Positions 36,576 through 45,651 of a stretch of 64,000 bases of DNA are shown piece after piece. The DNA lies in assembly GCA_903934295.1 (NCBI GenBank), contig CAIZNI010000020.1:124001-188000 (forward strand), given 5' to 3'. Every line of letters starts with the position of its first letter. The first letter of the stretch is position 1. This DNA is from an uncultured beta proteobacterium (GTDB lineage: Bacteria > Pseudomonadota > Gammaproteobacteria > Burkholderiales > Burkholderiaceae_E). The notes under the pieces are model-generated. The model did no database searches and was not told the origin of the DNA. It saw only the letters and a list, made by a program, of their open reading frames with translations. Position numbers and translations under genes: made by a program.

Positions 36576-36685
36576 GTGTTTTCTCCAACGGCTTTCAGAG
36601 GGATAGAAGCGGAAATCGCGGCGGTTCGGACCCCGTCAGGGCCGCTGTGAAGCGCCGGCGCGGCGGGCGCCCTGGAACGATCAGA

Positions 36686-36732
36686 CCACTAAATACGGGG
36701 GTTTTTTCTTGCAGAGGCACTAATTCTAGTGG
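36686..36732 (-). promoter_or_regulatory. Tandem NrdR-box-like operator upstream of nrdA
   Basis: One near-perfect palindrome, CACTAATTCTAGTG (36718-36731), matches the NrdR consensus half-sites CACTA...TAGTG. A second, weaker copy beginning CACTAAATAC starts at 36687, exactly 31 bases away. NrdR sites are known to come in pairs about three helical turns apart upstream of nrd genes. The rest of the gap 36576-36927 shows no gene; an A/T-rich run between the boxes may contain the promoter. Confidence 0.75.
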
Positions 36733-36927
36733 GCAGCGGCGATGCAGCGCAAGTCGGAAAATGTCTTGCCAAGGCGTCCCGGTGATGCATTGCCCTGAAA
36801 GTCACTGGTGTCGCCGACACCGCTTTCAGAGCGCCGATTTCATGCGCGTCTGCACGTGATTTCCGCCGGGAAGCCCGCTGGCAAACGGCCCTTCGGATCG
36901 AGACTCAGGCGGCGCGCGGCTCAGCAG

Positions 36928-37479
36928 TCAGAAAGGTCTGGAAAGCCCCGTGCCGTCAAGATCCGCCAGGCAGCGAGACCAGTCGAAAAAGGGGCCGGGA
37001 TCGTGCTTTCGACCGGGTGCAATGTCGCTGTGCCCGGCGATCCAGCGCAGCGGATGGCGCCGGCCAAGCAGGCGCACCAGCTGCGCCAGGCGACGGTATT
37101 GCGCAACAGTGAAACGGTGCTCGCCGTCGCCTTCGAGTTCGATGCCGATCGAGAAATCGTTGCAGCGCTCGCGCAACTGGAACCGCGACACGCCGGCATG
37201 CCAGGCGCGACGATCGGTGGCAACGAACTGGCGGATCTCGCCGCGACGCCGGATCAGGAAATGCGCCGACACCCGCAGCGCCGCGATGTCGGCAAAGAAG
37301 GGATGGGCTCCCGGATCGAGCCGACCGGTGAACAGGCGCTCGATCGCATCGCCCGAGAAGCGCCCGGGCGGCAGGCTGATGTGGTGAACCACCACCAGGT
37401 CGATGTCGCCGCCCGGGCGCTCGTCGTGGTGCCCGGATGCGATGGCGAGCGCACCGTCGACCCAGCCCGGCCGCTGCAT
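36928..37479 (-). CDS. ampD: 1,6-anhydro-N-acetylmuramyl-L-alanine amidase
   Basis: 183 residues from the ATG at 37479 giving MQRPGWVDGALAIASG. Zn ligands and active-site residues appear in LVVVHHISLPPGRF, the Glu of NDFSIGIELEGDGEH and AGHSDIAPGRKHDPGPFFDW. Length equals E. coli AmpD (183). A cytosolic enzyme that removes peptide from anhydro-muropeptides in cell-wall recycling and thereby sets beta-lactamase induction in some species. Upstream of it lies the response regulator gene; the 116-base gap between (37480-37595) is GC-rich without a gene. The frame is open further 5' only as an antisense artefact. Confidence 0.92.
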   Translation of the reverse strand: MQRPGWVDGALAIASGHHDERPGGDIDLVVVHHISLPPGRFSGDAIERLFTGRLDPGAHPFFADIAALRVSAHFLIRRRGEIRQFVATDRRAWHAGVSRFQLRERCNDFSIGIELEGDGEHRFTVAQYRRLAQLVRLLGRRHPLRWIAGHSDIAPGRKHDPGPFFDWSRCLADLDGTGLSRPF

Positions 37480-37595
37480 TGACCAGGCCAGCGCGCCGAC
37501 GCCGGATCGGACGCCCTCCCCCGCGCCCGGCCGGCCAGCGCGCCCCAGCCGCCCGGACTCGCCCGGACGGATCGGTGCGGGCGACCCGGGAGGCC

Positions 37596-39050
37596 TCAGG
37601 AGATCTCCAGGCGCTGCATCCGGTAGCGCAGGGCCCGGAAGGTGATGCCCATCAGACGGGCCGCCGCGGTGCGGTTGTAGCGGGTCTTGTCCAGGGCGCG
37701 CAGGATCGCCTCGCGCTCGATCTGGTCGAGGTAGTCGGGCAGCGAGGTCGGGATGCCGTCGACCATCGCGCTGCCCGTCGGCCTCGGGGCGGGCGCCGCC
37801 GGCAGCGCGTCGGCCTCCTCGCGTTCCTCGGCATCGAATTCGCTCACCACCGGCCGCAGGCCGAGGTCCTCGACATTGATGACCTCGCCGTTGGAAAACG
37901 CCAGCGCGCGCTCGAGCACGTTCTCCAGCTCGCGGACATTGCCGGGAAAGCTGTAGGACTGCAGATAGCGGGCGGTCACGGACGCGAGCCGGGGCGCACC
38001 CTGCACGCCCGCGCGCGCGGCCAGCCGGACCAGGATGGCTTCGGCCAGTATCGGCACATCCTCGGCGCGCTCGCGCAGCGCCGGCAGTCGCAGCTCGATG
38101 ACGTTCAGCCGATAGTAGAGATCCTGGCGGAAACGGCCGGCCGCGACGCACTGGGCGAGGTCCTGGTGGGTGGCGCTGATGATGCGCACATCGACCGGCT
38201 CCTCGGCATTGGCGCCAACCTTGCGGACGCGTTTTTCCTGGATGCCGCGCAGCAGCTTGACCTGCATCGGCAGAGGCAGGTCGGCGACTTCGTCCAGGAA
38301 AAGCGTGCCCCCGTCGGCCGCCTGGAAGAATCCCTCGCGGTCCTGGTCGGCGCCGGTGAAGGCCCCCTTGCGGTGGCCGAAGAACTCGGACTCCATCAGC
38401 TGTTCGGGAATGGCGCCACAGTTCACCGCCACAAAGGGTTTCCCGGCGCGCGCTCCACAAGCGTGAATGAGCCGGGCGGCCAGCTCCTTGCCCGACCCCG
38501 ACTCGCCGGTGATCGCCACCGGGGCCATGCTGCGGGCCAGCCGCAGGATCTGGGCGCGCACCGACTCGATGGCGCTCGAGACACCGAGCATCTGGAGGAC
38601 CGGCGAGCCGCCCCCGTCGGGCCCGCCGCCGCCCAGCCGAGGGGCAGGAATCACCTGGATGGCGCTGCGCACGAGATTGCGCAGCGCATCCAGCGCGATC
38701 GGCTTGGAGAGGTAGTCGAAAGCGCCCGCCTTCAGCGCCGCGACCGCGTTCTCGGCACTGCCATACGCGGTGATCACCGCGACCGGGGTACCCGGATGGT
38801 CGCGCGCAACCACCGCGACCAGGTCGATGCCATCGCCATCGGGCAGGCGCATGTCGGTGAGGCACAACGCATAACCGCCCCGCGCCAGCAGGCGGCGCGC
38901 CTCGGCCACCGTGGCGGCGCAGTCGACATCCAGACCCATGCCGATCAGGGTGAGTTCGATCAGTTCCCGCAGGTCGGCTTCGTCATCGATGACCAGCACA
39001 CGGGGGGGGCGGCCCGCCGACCGGGAGGCTGGAGACACAACGGCGTTCAT
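37596..39050 (-). CDS. NtrC-family response regulator, PilR-like
   Basis: 484 residues from the ATG at 39050, which overlaps the kinase stop as ATGA. Receiver domain at 12-130 (VLVIDDEADLRELIE, phospho-Asp in CLTDMRLPDGDG), sigma54 AAA+ domain with ITGESGSGKELAARLIHA, KGAFTGADQDREGFFQAADG (the GAFTGA loop that touches sigma54) and GTLFLDEVADLP, and a Fis-type helix-turn-helix at the end (NRTAAARLMGITFRALRYRM). It activates sigma54 promoters after phosphorylation by the adjacent kinase. In betaproteobacteria this pair beside ampD/ffh corresponds to PilS/PilR, the regulators of type IV pili, but no pilin gene is in the window. Confidence 0.9.
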   Translation of the reverse strand: MNAVVSPASRSAGRPPRVLVIDDEADLRELIELTLIGMGLDVDCAATVAEARRLLARGGYALCLTDMRLPDGDGIDLVAVVARDHPGTPVAVITAYGSAENAVAALKAGAFDYLSKPIALDALRNLVRSAIQVIPAPRLGGGGPDGGGSPVLQMLGVSSAIESVRAQILRLARSMAPVAITGESGSGKELAARLIHACGARAGKPFVAVNCGAIPEQLMESEFFGHRKGAFTGADQDREGFFQAADGGTLFLDEVADLPLPMQVKLLRGIQEKRVRKVGANAEEPVDVRIISATHQDLAQCVAAGRFRQDLYYRLNVIELRLPALRERAEDVPILAEAILVRLAARAGVQGAPRLASVTARYLQSYSFPGNVRELENVLERALAFSNGEVINVEDLGLRPVVSEFDAEEREEADALPAAPAPRPTGSAMVDGIPTSLPDYLDQIEREAILRALDKTRYNRTAAARLMGITFRALRYRMQRLEIS

Positions 39051-40654
39051 TGCCGGGGCCGGATCACGAAAGCGCTGCAATACGGCGCATCGCGCTCGCG
39101 GTTCTCATAGCGGATGCTCGCCCCGTTGGCGTCGCAGAACTCGCGCGCCATGTACAGGCCCAGACCGGTGCCGCGGGCTTCGGAAGTGAAGAAGGGTTCA
39201 AAGGCATGCTTGAGCATTTCGGGCGAGAGTCCCGGACCGTCGTCGGCGACCACGAATTCTAGTCGATCGTCGCCGCCGCGCCGCCAGCTGATGCGGATCG
39301 AACCGGCCGCGGCGCTGGAATAGCGCATGGCGTTCATCAGAAGGTTGACCAGTACCTGGCGCAGCTGGTGGGGATCGAACAGGATCGGCTCGGCCGACTC
39401 GATCGCCAGCACGATGCGCGACTCGGACAACTGGCCGCTGGCCTTGAGTTCGGCGATCACGCCCGGCAGGAAACGGTCGACCGACAGGGGCTCGGGCGTC
39501 GGCCGGTCGCGCCGGGCGATCGCCAGCACGTCTTCCACGATCCGGTCGATGCGCAGCGAGTTGTCTTCGACGATGCGGGTCAGGCGACTCGCCAGGGCGG
39601 TGTCGAGCTGTTCGCCCAGGAGACTGTTGGCATGCCGGATCGCCGAGAGCGGATTGCGGATCTCGTGAGCGATGGAGGCCGACAGCCGCCCCATCGAGGC
39701 GAGCTTGAGCTGCTGGGCGCGCTCCTCGACCTCACGCAGGTCTTCGACGACCAGCACGCTGTCGCCCAGCGGACGCGCCTGGTCGGACTCGAGATGGCGG
39801 ACCCGCACGCGGCGGTCGGTCGAGCCGGAGCCGAGTTCGAGATCAACCTCGCGCTCGGGGGAAAAGCGCACCCGGGCGATCCGCTCGAGGGCGAGCGGCT
39901 GCCCGACCCTGGCCAGCAGCTGCTGGGCAGAACGGTTCATGGTCCGGATCGCGCCGGACCGGTCGAGCACCATGACCCCCTGGGGCAGCTCGGAGATGAC
40001 CAGGCGGGTGATCGCCAGTTGTTCCTGCAGGTCTTCGCCGCGCCGCCGGGCCAGGGCCTCCTGGCTCGCCAGGCGCGAGGCCAGCCAGCTCACCAGCAAG
40101 CCCACGGTGAAACAGGCCAGGCCGACCAGACCCGCCTGAACGAGCGCGGCGGGGTCGATGAAATCGGCCTGAATCGAGCGCAGGCCGCCCTCGAACAGCA
40201 GCAGCAGGCTGGCAAGCGACGCCAGGAATGCCGCCACCTTGCGCGAGCTGAGCACCGCCGCACCGGCCACCACACCGACCATCAGGACGCTCAGGCCGCT
40301 GCGCCCGGCGCCGGCCGCATGCGACAGAACCGCGAGCACGAGCAGATCGATGATGACCTGAATCACGAGCTGCGGGTGAAACCAGGGACGCAGCCGGTTC
40401 ATCAGGGCCAGGAAGCACAGCGCGGACAACAGCCAGACCATGAGGCCGCGAACGAACAGATGGCGGTTGAAGCCGTCCTCGGCGAGATAGGCGGTGGCGT
40501 CCAGCGCCCCCAGGCCGAACAGCATCAGGACCAGCGCGAGCCGGGCCAGGGTCAGCAGCCGCAGCGCGGCCCAGAACGACTCGGTCGGCTCGACCCAGAG
40601 CGCAGCGCCGCGCTCGGCCGATGGCCCGGTGACGCTGTCAGGCGGCATCGGCAT
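39047..40654 (-). CDS. Sensor histidine kinase, PilS-like
   Basis: 535 residues (ATG at 40654 or 40648). About six TM helices occupy residues 28-205 (for example LALVLMLFGLGALDATAYL and VGLACFTVGLLVSWLASRLA), followed by a PAS-type region, the H-box SIAHEIRNPLSAIRHAN, N-box NLLMNAMRYSS and G-box DDGPGLSPEML with GTGLGLYMAREF. An inner-membrane kinase of the PilS kind. It overlaps the PP0621 gene's stop by 17 bases and the PilR-like start by ATGA. Confidence 0.9.
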   Translation of the reverse strand: MPMPPDSVTGPSAERGAALWVEPTESFWAALRLLTLARLALVLMLFGLGALDATAYLAEDGFNRHLFVRGLMVWLLSALCFLALMNRLRPWFHPQLVIQVIIDLLVLAVLSHAAGAGRSGLSVLMVGVVAGAAVLSSRKVAAFLASLASLLLLFEGGLRSIQADFIDPAALVQAGLVGLACFTVGLLVSWLASRLASQEALARRRGEDLQEQLAITRLVISELPQGVMVLDRSGAIRTMNRSAQQLLARVGQPLALERIARVRFSPEREVDLELGSGSTDRRVRVRHLESDQARPLGDSVLVVEDLREVEERAQQLKLASMGRLSASIAHEIRNPLSAIRHANSLLGEQLDTALASRLTRIVEDNSLRIDRIVEDVLAIARRDRPTPEPLSVDRFLPGVIAELKASGQLSESRIVLAIESAEPILFDPHQLRQVLVNLLMNAMRYSSAAAGSIRISWRRGGDDRLEFVVADDGPGLSPEMLKHAFEPFFTSEARGTGLGLYMAREFCDANGASIRYENRERDAPYCSAFVIRPRQ

Positions 40655-40949
40655 CCCGGTGCTCGGTGCAGCAGTAGTGGCGGCCGCGCGCGGCCAGCAT
40701 CTCGGAGGCCGGCGCGTAGACGCCGCAGTACGCGCACGCGATCATCGGCTCACCGACCGCGCTGTCGGCCGCGCCCGGCTTGCCACGGGCACTGCTACCG
40801 CCGGCAGCGCCGGTGCCCGACCCTTCACCGGCATCGCGCCGCAGCCGGGCCTCGCGCAGTGCCAGCGACTTGCGCTGAAAGAGGACGATCAGTCGCATGA
40901 CCGCGTAGACAAAGCCGATCAGCAGGACCCAGCTGAGGATCTTTCCCAT
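40638..40949 (-). CDS. PP0621-family small membrane protein
   Basis: 103 residues from the ATG at 40949. One N-terminal TM helix (ILSWVLLIGFVYAVMRLIVLF), a Gly/Ala-rich linker, and a C-terminal zinc-binding tail MIACAYCGVYAPASEML...GRHYCCTEH with two CxxC/CC pairs. A conserved uncharacterised gene between pilS and ccsA in betaproteobacteria. An extended frame further 5' is not supported. Confidence 0.85.
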   Translation of the reverse strand: MGKILSWVLLIGFVYAVMRLIVLFQRKSLALREARLRRDAGEGSGTGAAGGSSARGKPGAADSAVGEPMIACAYCGVYAPASEMLAARGRHYCCTEHRDADAA

Positions 40950-41035
40950 GGCTAGTCGATGCTTTCGTGAAATAGGGTCGTGGGGGCCGTCGGGGTCGTG
41001 GGGGCCGCGGGCGACAGGGACACGGCGGCAGCCGA

Positions 41036-41932
41036 TCAGGCGCGCTGCAGCAGCACTTCGAGCACGAAGCGGCTGCCGGCATAGGCCAGCATCAGCACGA
41101 TGAAACCGGCCAGCGTCAGGCGCAGGGCGGTCCGACCCCGCCAACCGCGCAGGCGCCGGCCCAGCAGCAGTACCCCGAACAGCAGCCAGGCAACCATCGC
41201 AAAAACGGTCTTGTGGTCCAGGCGCAGCGGCCGCCCGAACGTGGCCTCGGAAAAGAGCACGCCGCTCAGCACGGTGAGGGTGAGCATGACGAAGCCGACC
41301 AGGATGAGCCGGAACAGCAGGCGCTCGAGCGCCAGCAGCGGCGGCAGGTCCTCGATCCAGCGGCCGAACGGCGAACGATGCCGCCCGCTGGCTGAATGCA
41401 GCGCGCGCTCGGCCGCGGTCATCAGCAGCGCGTGCAGCGCCGCCAGCATCAGCACCCCATAGGCGAGCGTGCCGGCGAGCAGGTGCGGCAGGAACAGCGG
41501 GCGCCCGCTCTCGAGCGCGAAATCGGTGCCGGGGAACAGCAGGGGCAGGGCGACGGCCAGGGCGGCGATCGGCAACACCACGATTCGCAGCGCCTGCACG
41601 CGCACGGACAACCCCTCGAGCCAGAGCAGGGCGACACCGATCCAGAAAGTGGCCGACAGCACCTGGGCGAAGCCGAAGCGAAAGCCGGGTCCGGTGTGAA
41701 TCGCCAGGTAGAGGGCGAACGCGTGCGCGAGCGCACCGCCAGCCAGCAGCAGCGACGGCAGATCGACGCCGCGGCCGCCGGCATCGTCCGCCGGCAAACC
41801 CCTGCGCATACCGGGGCCGTCGACATCCGAATCCCGATCGCCGAGCGCTCGCGCGCCCCGGATCGCCGACAACCAGGCCGGCAGATACAGGGCCGCGGTC
41901 AGCACGGTGGCGATAACCAGTAGAATCGACAT
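41036..41932 (-). CDS. CcsA/YpjD-type cytochrome c assembly membrane protein
   Basis: 298 residues with about eight TM segments; the last ones (VFAMVAWLLFGVLLLGRRL and TLAGFIVLMLAYAGSRFVLEV) match the CcmC/CcsA-type fold, and conserved His residues lie in LAHAFALYLAIH and the LDHKTVFAMVAW segment. The heme-handling WWD motif is not clear, as is usual for YpjD. Role in cytochrome assembly is annotated by family. It diverges from ffh across 43 bases. Confidence 0.82.
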   Translation of the reverse strand: MSILLVIATVLTAALYLPAWLSAIRGARALGDRDSDVDGPGMRRGLPADDAGGRGVDLPSLLLAGGALAHAFALYLAIHTGPGFRFGFAQVLSATFWIGVALLWLEGLSVRVQALRIVVLPIAALAVALPLLFPGTDFALESGRPLFLPHLLAGTLAYGVLMLAALHALLMTAAERALHSASGRHRSPFGRWIEDLPPLLALERLLFRLILVGFVMLTLTVLSGVLFSEATFGRPLRLDHKTVFAMVAWLLFGVLLLGRRLRGWRGRTALRLTLAGFIVLMLAYAGSRFVLEVLLQRA

Positions 41933-41975
41933 CGGGCGCGCATCCTTGGGAAGCGGCCCAGTTTACTCCAAGGCC

Positions 41976-43331
41976 ATGCTCGAAAATCTTTCACAGCGGC
42001 TAGCCCGCGTCGTCAAGACCCTGCGCGGCGAGGCCCGTCTCACCGAGGCCAACACCCAGGAAATGCTGCGCGAGATCCGCATCGCGCTGCTCGAGGCCGA
42101 TGTCGCGCTGCCGGTGGTGCGCGACCTGATCGCCCGCATCCGCGAGAAGGCGCTCGGCCAGGAAGTGCTGGCCAGCCTGACACCGGGTCAGGCCCTGGTG
42201 GGCGTCGTGCACCGCGAACTCGCCGACCTGATGGGCGGCAGTTCGGCCGAACTCAATCTGGCCACCCAGCCGCCGGCAGTCATCCTGATGGCTGGCCTGC
42301 AGGGGGCAGGCAAGACCACCACCGTCGGCAAGCTGGCCAAATGGCTGCGCGAAACCCAGCGCAAGAAAGTGCTCACGGTCTCCTGCGACGTCTACCGTCC
42401 GGCGGCGATCGAGCAGCTGCGCACCGTCACCGAGCAGGCCGGCGCCGACTTCTTTCCCTCGACCCCCGACCAGAAGCCGGCCGACATCGCCCGCGCCGCG
42501 GTCCAGTGGGGCCGCACCCATTACCACGAGGTGCTGCTGGTCGACACCGCCGGACGGCTGGCGATCGATGAGCGGCTGATGGCCGAGATCCGCGAACTGC
42601 ACCAGGTGCTGTCGCCGATCGAGACGCTGTTCGTGGTCGATGCGATGCAGGGCCAGGACGCGGTGAACACCGCGCGGGCCTTTGGCGAAGCCCTGCCACT
42701 CACCGGGGTGGTGCTGACCAAGCTCGACGGCGATTCGCGCGGCGGCGCGGCGCTCTCGGTGAAGGCGGTGACCGGCAAGCCGATCAAGTTCGTCGGCGTG
42801 GGCGAGAAGCTCACCGGCCTGGAGGCCTTCCATCCCGAGCGGATGGCCAACCGGATCCTGGGCATGGGCGACATCCTGTCGCTGGTCGAGGAAGCCCAGA
42901 AAGCGGTCGACCAGGGCGCCGCACAGGAACTCGCCGCCAAGCTCAAGTCGGGCAACCGGTTCGACCTGAACGATTTCCTGTCGCAGTTGTCGCAGATGAA
43001 GAAGATGGGCGGGCTGTCCTCGATGCTCGACAAGCTGCCGGCCCAGATGCAGGCGGCCGCGGGTCAGGCCGACCTGTCGCGCGCCGAAAAGGACATGAAG
43101 CGCATGCAGGGGATCATCCACTCGATGACCCCCGCCGAGCGCAGCAAGCCCGAGCTGATCAAGGCCAGTCGCAAGCGGCGCATCGCCACCGGCGCCGGCG
43201 TCCAGGTGCAGGAAGTCAACCGGCTGCTGGCCCAGTTCGATCAGATGCAGTCGATGATGAAGAAGATGCAGAAGGGCGGCCTGGCCAAGATGATGCGCGG
43301 CATGAAGGGCATGATGCCCGGCATGCGCTGA
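41976..43331 (+). CDS. ffh: Signal recognition particle protein Ffh
   Basis: 451 residues from the ATG at 41976. N helical bundle, the G1 loop GLQGAGKTTT at 107-116, DVYRPAAIEQL, VDTAGR, TKLDGDSRGGAAL and GVGEK in order, then a Met-rich M domain ending in GLAKMMRGMKGMMPG. It binds signal sequences and 4.5S RNA and targets ribosomes to the membrane. Divergent from the ccsA-like gene. Confidence 0.97.
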   Translation: MLENLSQRLARVVKTLRGEARLTEANTQEMLREIRIALLEADVALPVVRDLIARIREKALGQEVLASLTPGQALVGVVHRELADLMGGSSAELNLATQPPAVILMAGLQGAGKTTTVGKLAKWLRETQRKKVLTVSCDVYRPAAIEQLRTVTEQAGADFFPSTPDQKPADIARAAVQWGRTHYHEVLLVDTAGRLAIDERLMAEIRELHQVLSPIETLFVVDAMQGQDAVNTARAFGEALPLTGVVLTKLDGDSRGGAALSVKAVTGKPIKFVGVGEKLTGLEAFHPERMANRILGMGDILSLVEEAQKAVDQGAAQELAAKLKSGNRFDLNDFLSQLSQMKKMGGLSSMLDKLPAQMQAAAGQADLSRAEKDMKRMQGIIHSMTPAERSKPELIKASRKRRIATGAGVQVQEVNRLLAQFDQMQSMMKKMQKGGLAKMMRGMKGMMPGMR

Positions 43332-43370
43332 TCCCCTCCACGGCAACACGCCCCGAAAGCTGCCCGAGAC

Positions 43371-44771
43371 ATGCCCACCGCCGCCGAACTCGCCCGCCAC
43401 CTCGGACCCGATGCCCGGTTCGCCGCCGACACCGCGCCATTCCTCACCGACTGGCGCAAGCGCTTCTTCGGCCAGGCCGGGGCGGTGGCCCAGCCCGGGA
43501 GCACCGACGAAGTCGCGGCGCTGGTTCGCCACTGCGCCGGCGCCCGCATCCCCATCGTGGCGCAGGGTGGCAACACCGGCCTGGTGGGCGGAGGCACACC
43601 CGACGACTCGGGCAATGCGATCGTGCTGTCGCTGTCGCGGATGAACCGCATCCGCGCGATCGACACCGAGAACGACACCATCACCGTCGAGGCGGGCTGC
43701 ATCCTCGCCAATGTCCAGCAGGCCGCGCGCGAGGCTGGCCGGCTGTTTCCGCTGTCGCTGGCCGCCGAAGGCTCCTGCACCATTGGCGGCAACCTGTCGA
43801 CCAATGCCGGCGGGGTGCAGGTGCTGCGCTACGGCAACGCGCGCGAGCTGTGCCTGGGCCTGGAAGTGGTGACCGCCGCCGGCGAGGTGTGGCATGGCCT
43901 GCGCGGCCTTCGCAAGGACAACACCGGCTACGATCTGCGCGACCTCTTCATCGGCGCCGAAGGCACGCTGGGCATCATCACCGCGGCCACCCTGAAGCTG
44001 TTCCCGCTGCCGGCGGCGCAACTCACCGCATTCGCGGCGGTGCCCGATGTGAACGCGGCGGTGGCGCTGCTCAATCTGGCCAAACGGCGGCTGGGCGCCT
44101 CGCTCACCGCCTTCGAGCTGATCAGCGAGTTCTGCCTGACCCTGGTCGACCGCCACTTTCCGCAATCGCGCCGGCCGCTCGCCGGGCACTCGCCCTACTA
44201 CGTCCTGCTCGAATCATCGGACGCCGAGAGTGCCGAGCATGCGCAGGCGCTGTTCGAATCGCTGATGGCCGAGGCGATCGAGACCGGCCTGGTCAGCGAT
44301 GCCGCGGTGGCCTCGTCGATCGCCCAGTCACGGGCCTTCTGGGCGCTGCGCGAGAACATCCCGCACGCGCAGGCGGTCGAGGGCCGCAACATCAAGCACG
44401 ACATCGGCGTGCCGATCTCCTCCATCGCCCGCTATGTCGAGAACACCAACCAGGCGCTGGCGCAGGCCGCACCCGGCGTGCGGATGGTGGTGTTCGGCCA
44501 CCTGGGCGACGGCAACCTGCACTACAACGTGTCGCCGGCGCCGGGCGCCGATCCCGATGCCTTCATGGCGAGCGAGCCGCTGATCAACCGCGTGGTCTAT
44601 GACGCGGTCGCCGAGCACCAGGGATCGATCTCGGCCGAGCACGGCCTGGGCCAGCTCAAGCGCGAGGAAAACGCCCACTACAAGTCGGCGGTCGAGATGG
44701 CGCTGATGCGATCGATCAAGCAGGCACTCGATCCGCTGGGCATCATGAACCCGGGCAAAGTGCTGCCCTGA
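43371..44771 (+). CDS. FAD-linked 2-hydroxyacid dehydrogenase (GlcD/D2HGDH-type)
   Basis: 466 residues. FAD_binding_4 domain with VAQGGNTGLVGGGTPDDSG and LAAEGSCTIGGNLSTNAGG, then FAD-oxidase C domain with VFGHLGDGNLHYNVS, the conserved ISAEHGLGQLKRE and the end LDPLGIMNPGKVLP. Family members oxidise D-lactate, D-2-hydroxyglutarate or glycolate. The single-gene context gives no substrate. It starts 39 bases after ffh. Confidence 0.92.
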   Translation: MPTAAELARHLGPDARFAADTAPFLTDWRKRFFGQAGAVAQPGSTDEVAALVRHCAGARIPIVAQGGNTGLVGGGTPDDSGNAIVLSLSRMNRIRAIDTENDTITVEAGCILANVQQAAREAGRLFPLSLAAEGSCTIGGNLSTNAGGVQVLRYGNARELCLGLEVVTAAGEVWHGLRGLRKDNTGYDLRDLFIGAEGTLGIITAATLKLFPLPAAQLTAFAAVPDVNAAVALLNLAKRRLGASLTAFELISEFCLTLVDRHFPQSRRPLAGHSPYYVLLESSDAESAEHAQALFESLMAEAIETGLVSDAAVASSIAQSRAFWALRENIPHAQAVEGRNIKHDIGVPISSIARYVENTNQALAQAAPGVRMVVFGHLGDGNLHYNVSPAPGADPDAFMASEPLINRVVYDAVAEHQGSISAEHGLGQLKREENAHYKSAVEMALMRSIKQALDPLGIMNPGKVLP

Positions 44772-44790
44772 GCGGCAGCGCAGGCCGCTC
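44770..44790. terminator. 7-bp perfect inverted repeat at the dehydrogenase stop
   Basis: GAGCGGC, 7-base loop, GCCGCTC, overlapping the TGA. The 99-base gap to the convergent lytic transglycosylase has no gene, and there is no T-run, so it may serve both directions weakly. Confidence 0.35.
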
Positions 44791-44870
44791 AGGCGTCGTG
44801 CGGCAATCCCGCAGGGTTCTCGGCCAGTGACCTCGGTCTGGCCAATGGCGCAGCAGCCGGGCCGCCGGGC

Positions 44871-45617
44871 TCAGGGCTGCGGCCTGGCCGGCAACGAGGG
44901 CGCAGCGGGTACCGCGCGGACGGCCGGCGCCGTCGCGGGGCCTGGGACGCCGGTCCCGGATCCGAACGCCCACCGCCCCATCGCCCGCAGCACCGCGTCG
45001 GGATACTCGGAGCGACCGCGACTGCCGTTGTAGCGACCCAGCGCCAGAAAGAGATTGCCGCCCTCGGTGTCGAGGTAGTGCCGCAGGATGGTGCAGCCAT
45101 AGCGCAGGTTGATGCGCATGTCGAACAGCTTCGAGGCATCGCCGTCCCCGATCACATCGGCCCAGAACGGCATCACCTGCATGTAGCCGCGGGCCCCGGC
45201 ATGGGACACCGCATAGCGACGAAAGTAACTCTCGACATCGATGAGCGCGAGCACCAGCTGCGGGTCGAGACCGGCGCGATCGGCTTCGAAGCGCACCGTC
45301 TTCAGGAACTCGATGCGGGTCTGGTAATCCGGCTTCCAGCGTCGCGGCAGCCGTTCAGCCATCGCCGCCAGCCAGTCGATCTTTTCCTGCATGCTGGCGA
45401 AGCGGGGCTCGGGCGGCGCGCGGTCGGCGACGACGGCCGACGACAGGGCGTAGCGCACCGCGGCGCTCATGGGGGCGTACTGCTGGGCGCCGGCCTGCGC
45501 GGTGCCGGGCACCAGCCAAAGCCCGGCGAGGGCCACGCCCATCGCACCCGTCGCGAGCAGGGTCGGCAGTCGCGCTGCGTGGCGACGCACCGGCCGGGCT
45601 CGCGCCACCGCTTTCAC
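44871..45617 (-). CDS. Lytic transglycosylase (SLT domain)
   Basis: 248 residues. A twin-Arg-rich signal and hydrophobic stretch (LLATGAMGVALAGLWLV, cleavage near AQA) precedes a 65-residue helical linker and the SLT domain with ALIDVESYFRRYAVSHAGARGYMQVMP, where Glu129 is the catalytic acid. It cleaves murein in the periplasm. The last 25 residues are Ala/Pro-rich. It follows proS by 34 bases, on the same strand. Confidence 0.9.
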   Translation of the reverse strand: MKAVARARPVRRHAARLPTLLATGAMGVALAGLWLVPGTAQAGAQQYAPMSAAVRYALSSAVVADRAPPEPRFASMQEKIDWLAAMAERLPRRWKPDYQTRIEFLKTVRFEADRAGLDPQLVLALIDVESYFRRYAVSHAGARGYMQVMPFWADVIGDGDASKLFDMRINLRYGCTILRHYLDTEGGNLFLALGRYNGSRGRSEYPDAVLRAMGRWAFGSGTGVPGPATAPAVRAVPAAPSLPARPQP

Positions 45618-45651
45618 GCCAGACGCGACCCGCGGCCGTCGGCCCGCCGCA

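Noticed and set aside
33891-36650. A 919-codon plus-strand frame opposite nrdA
   Set aside because: nrdA is certain; the opposite frame is a codon-usage effect.
37480-38865. AmpD frame running 5' for another 460 codons
   Set aside because: That extension is opposite-phase reading of the PilR-like gene; the AmpD family length fits the start at 37479.
42000-44189. A 729-codon minus-strand frame opposite ffh and the dehydrogenase
   Set aside because: Spans two confident genes on the other strand and is composed of typical antisense residues.
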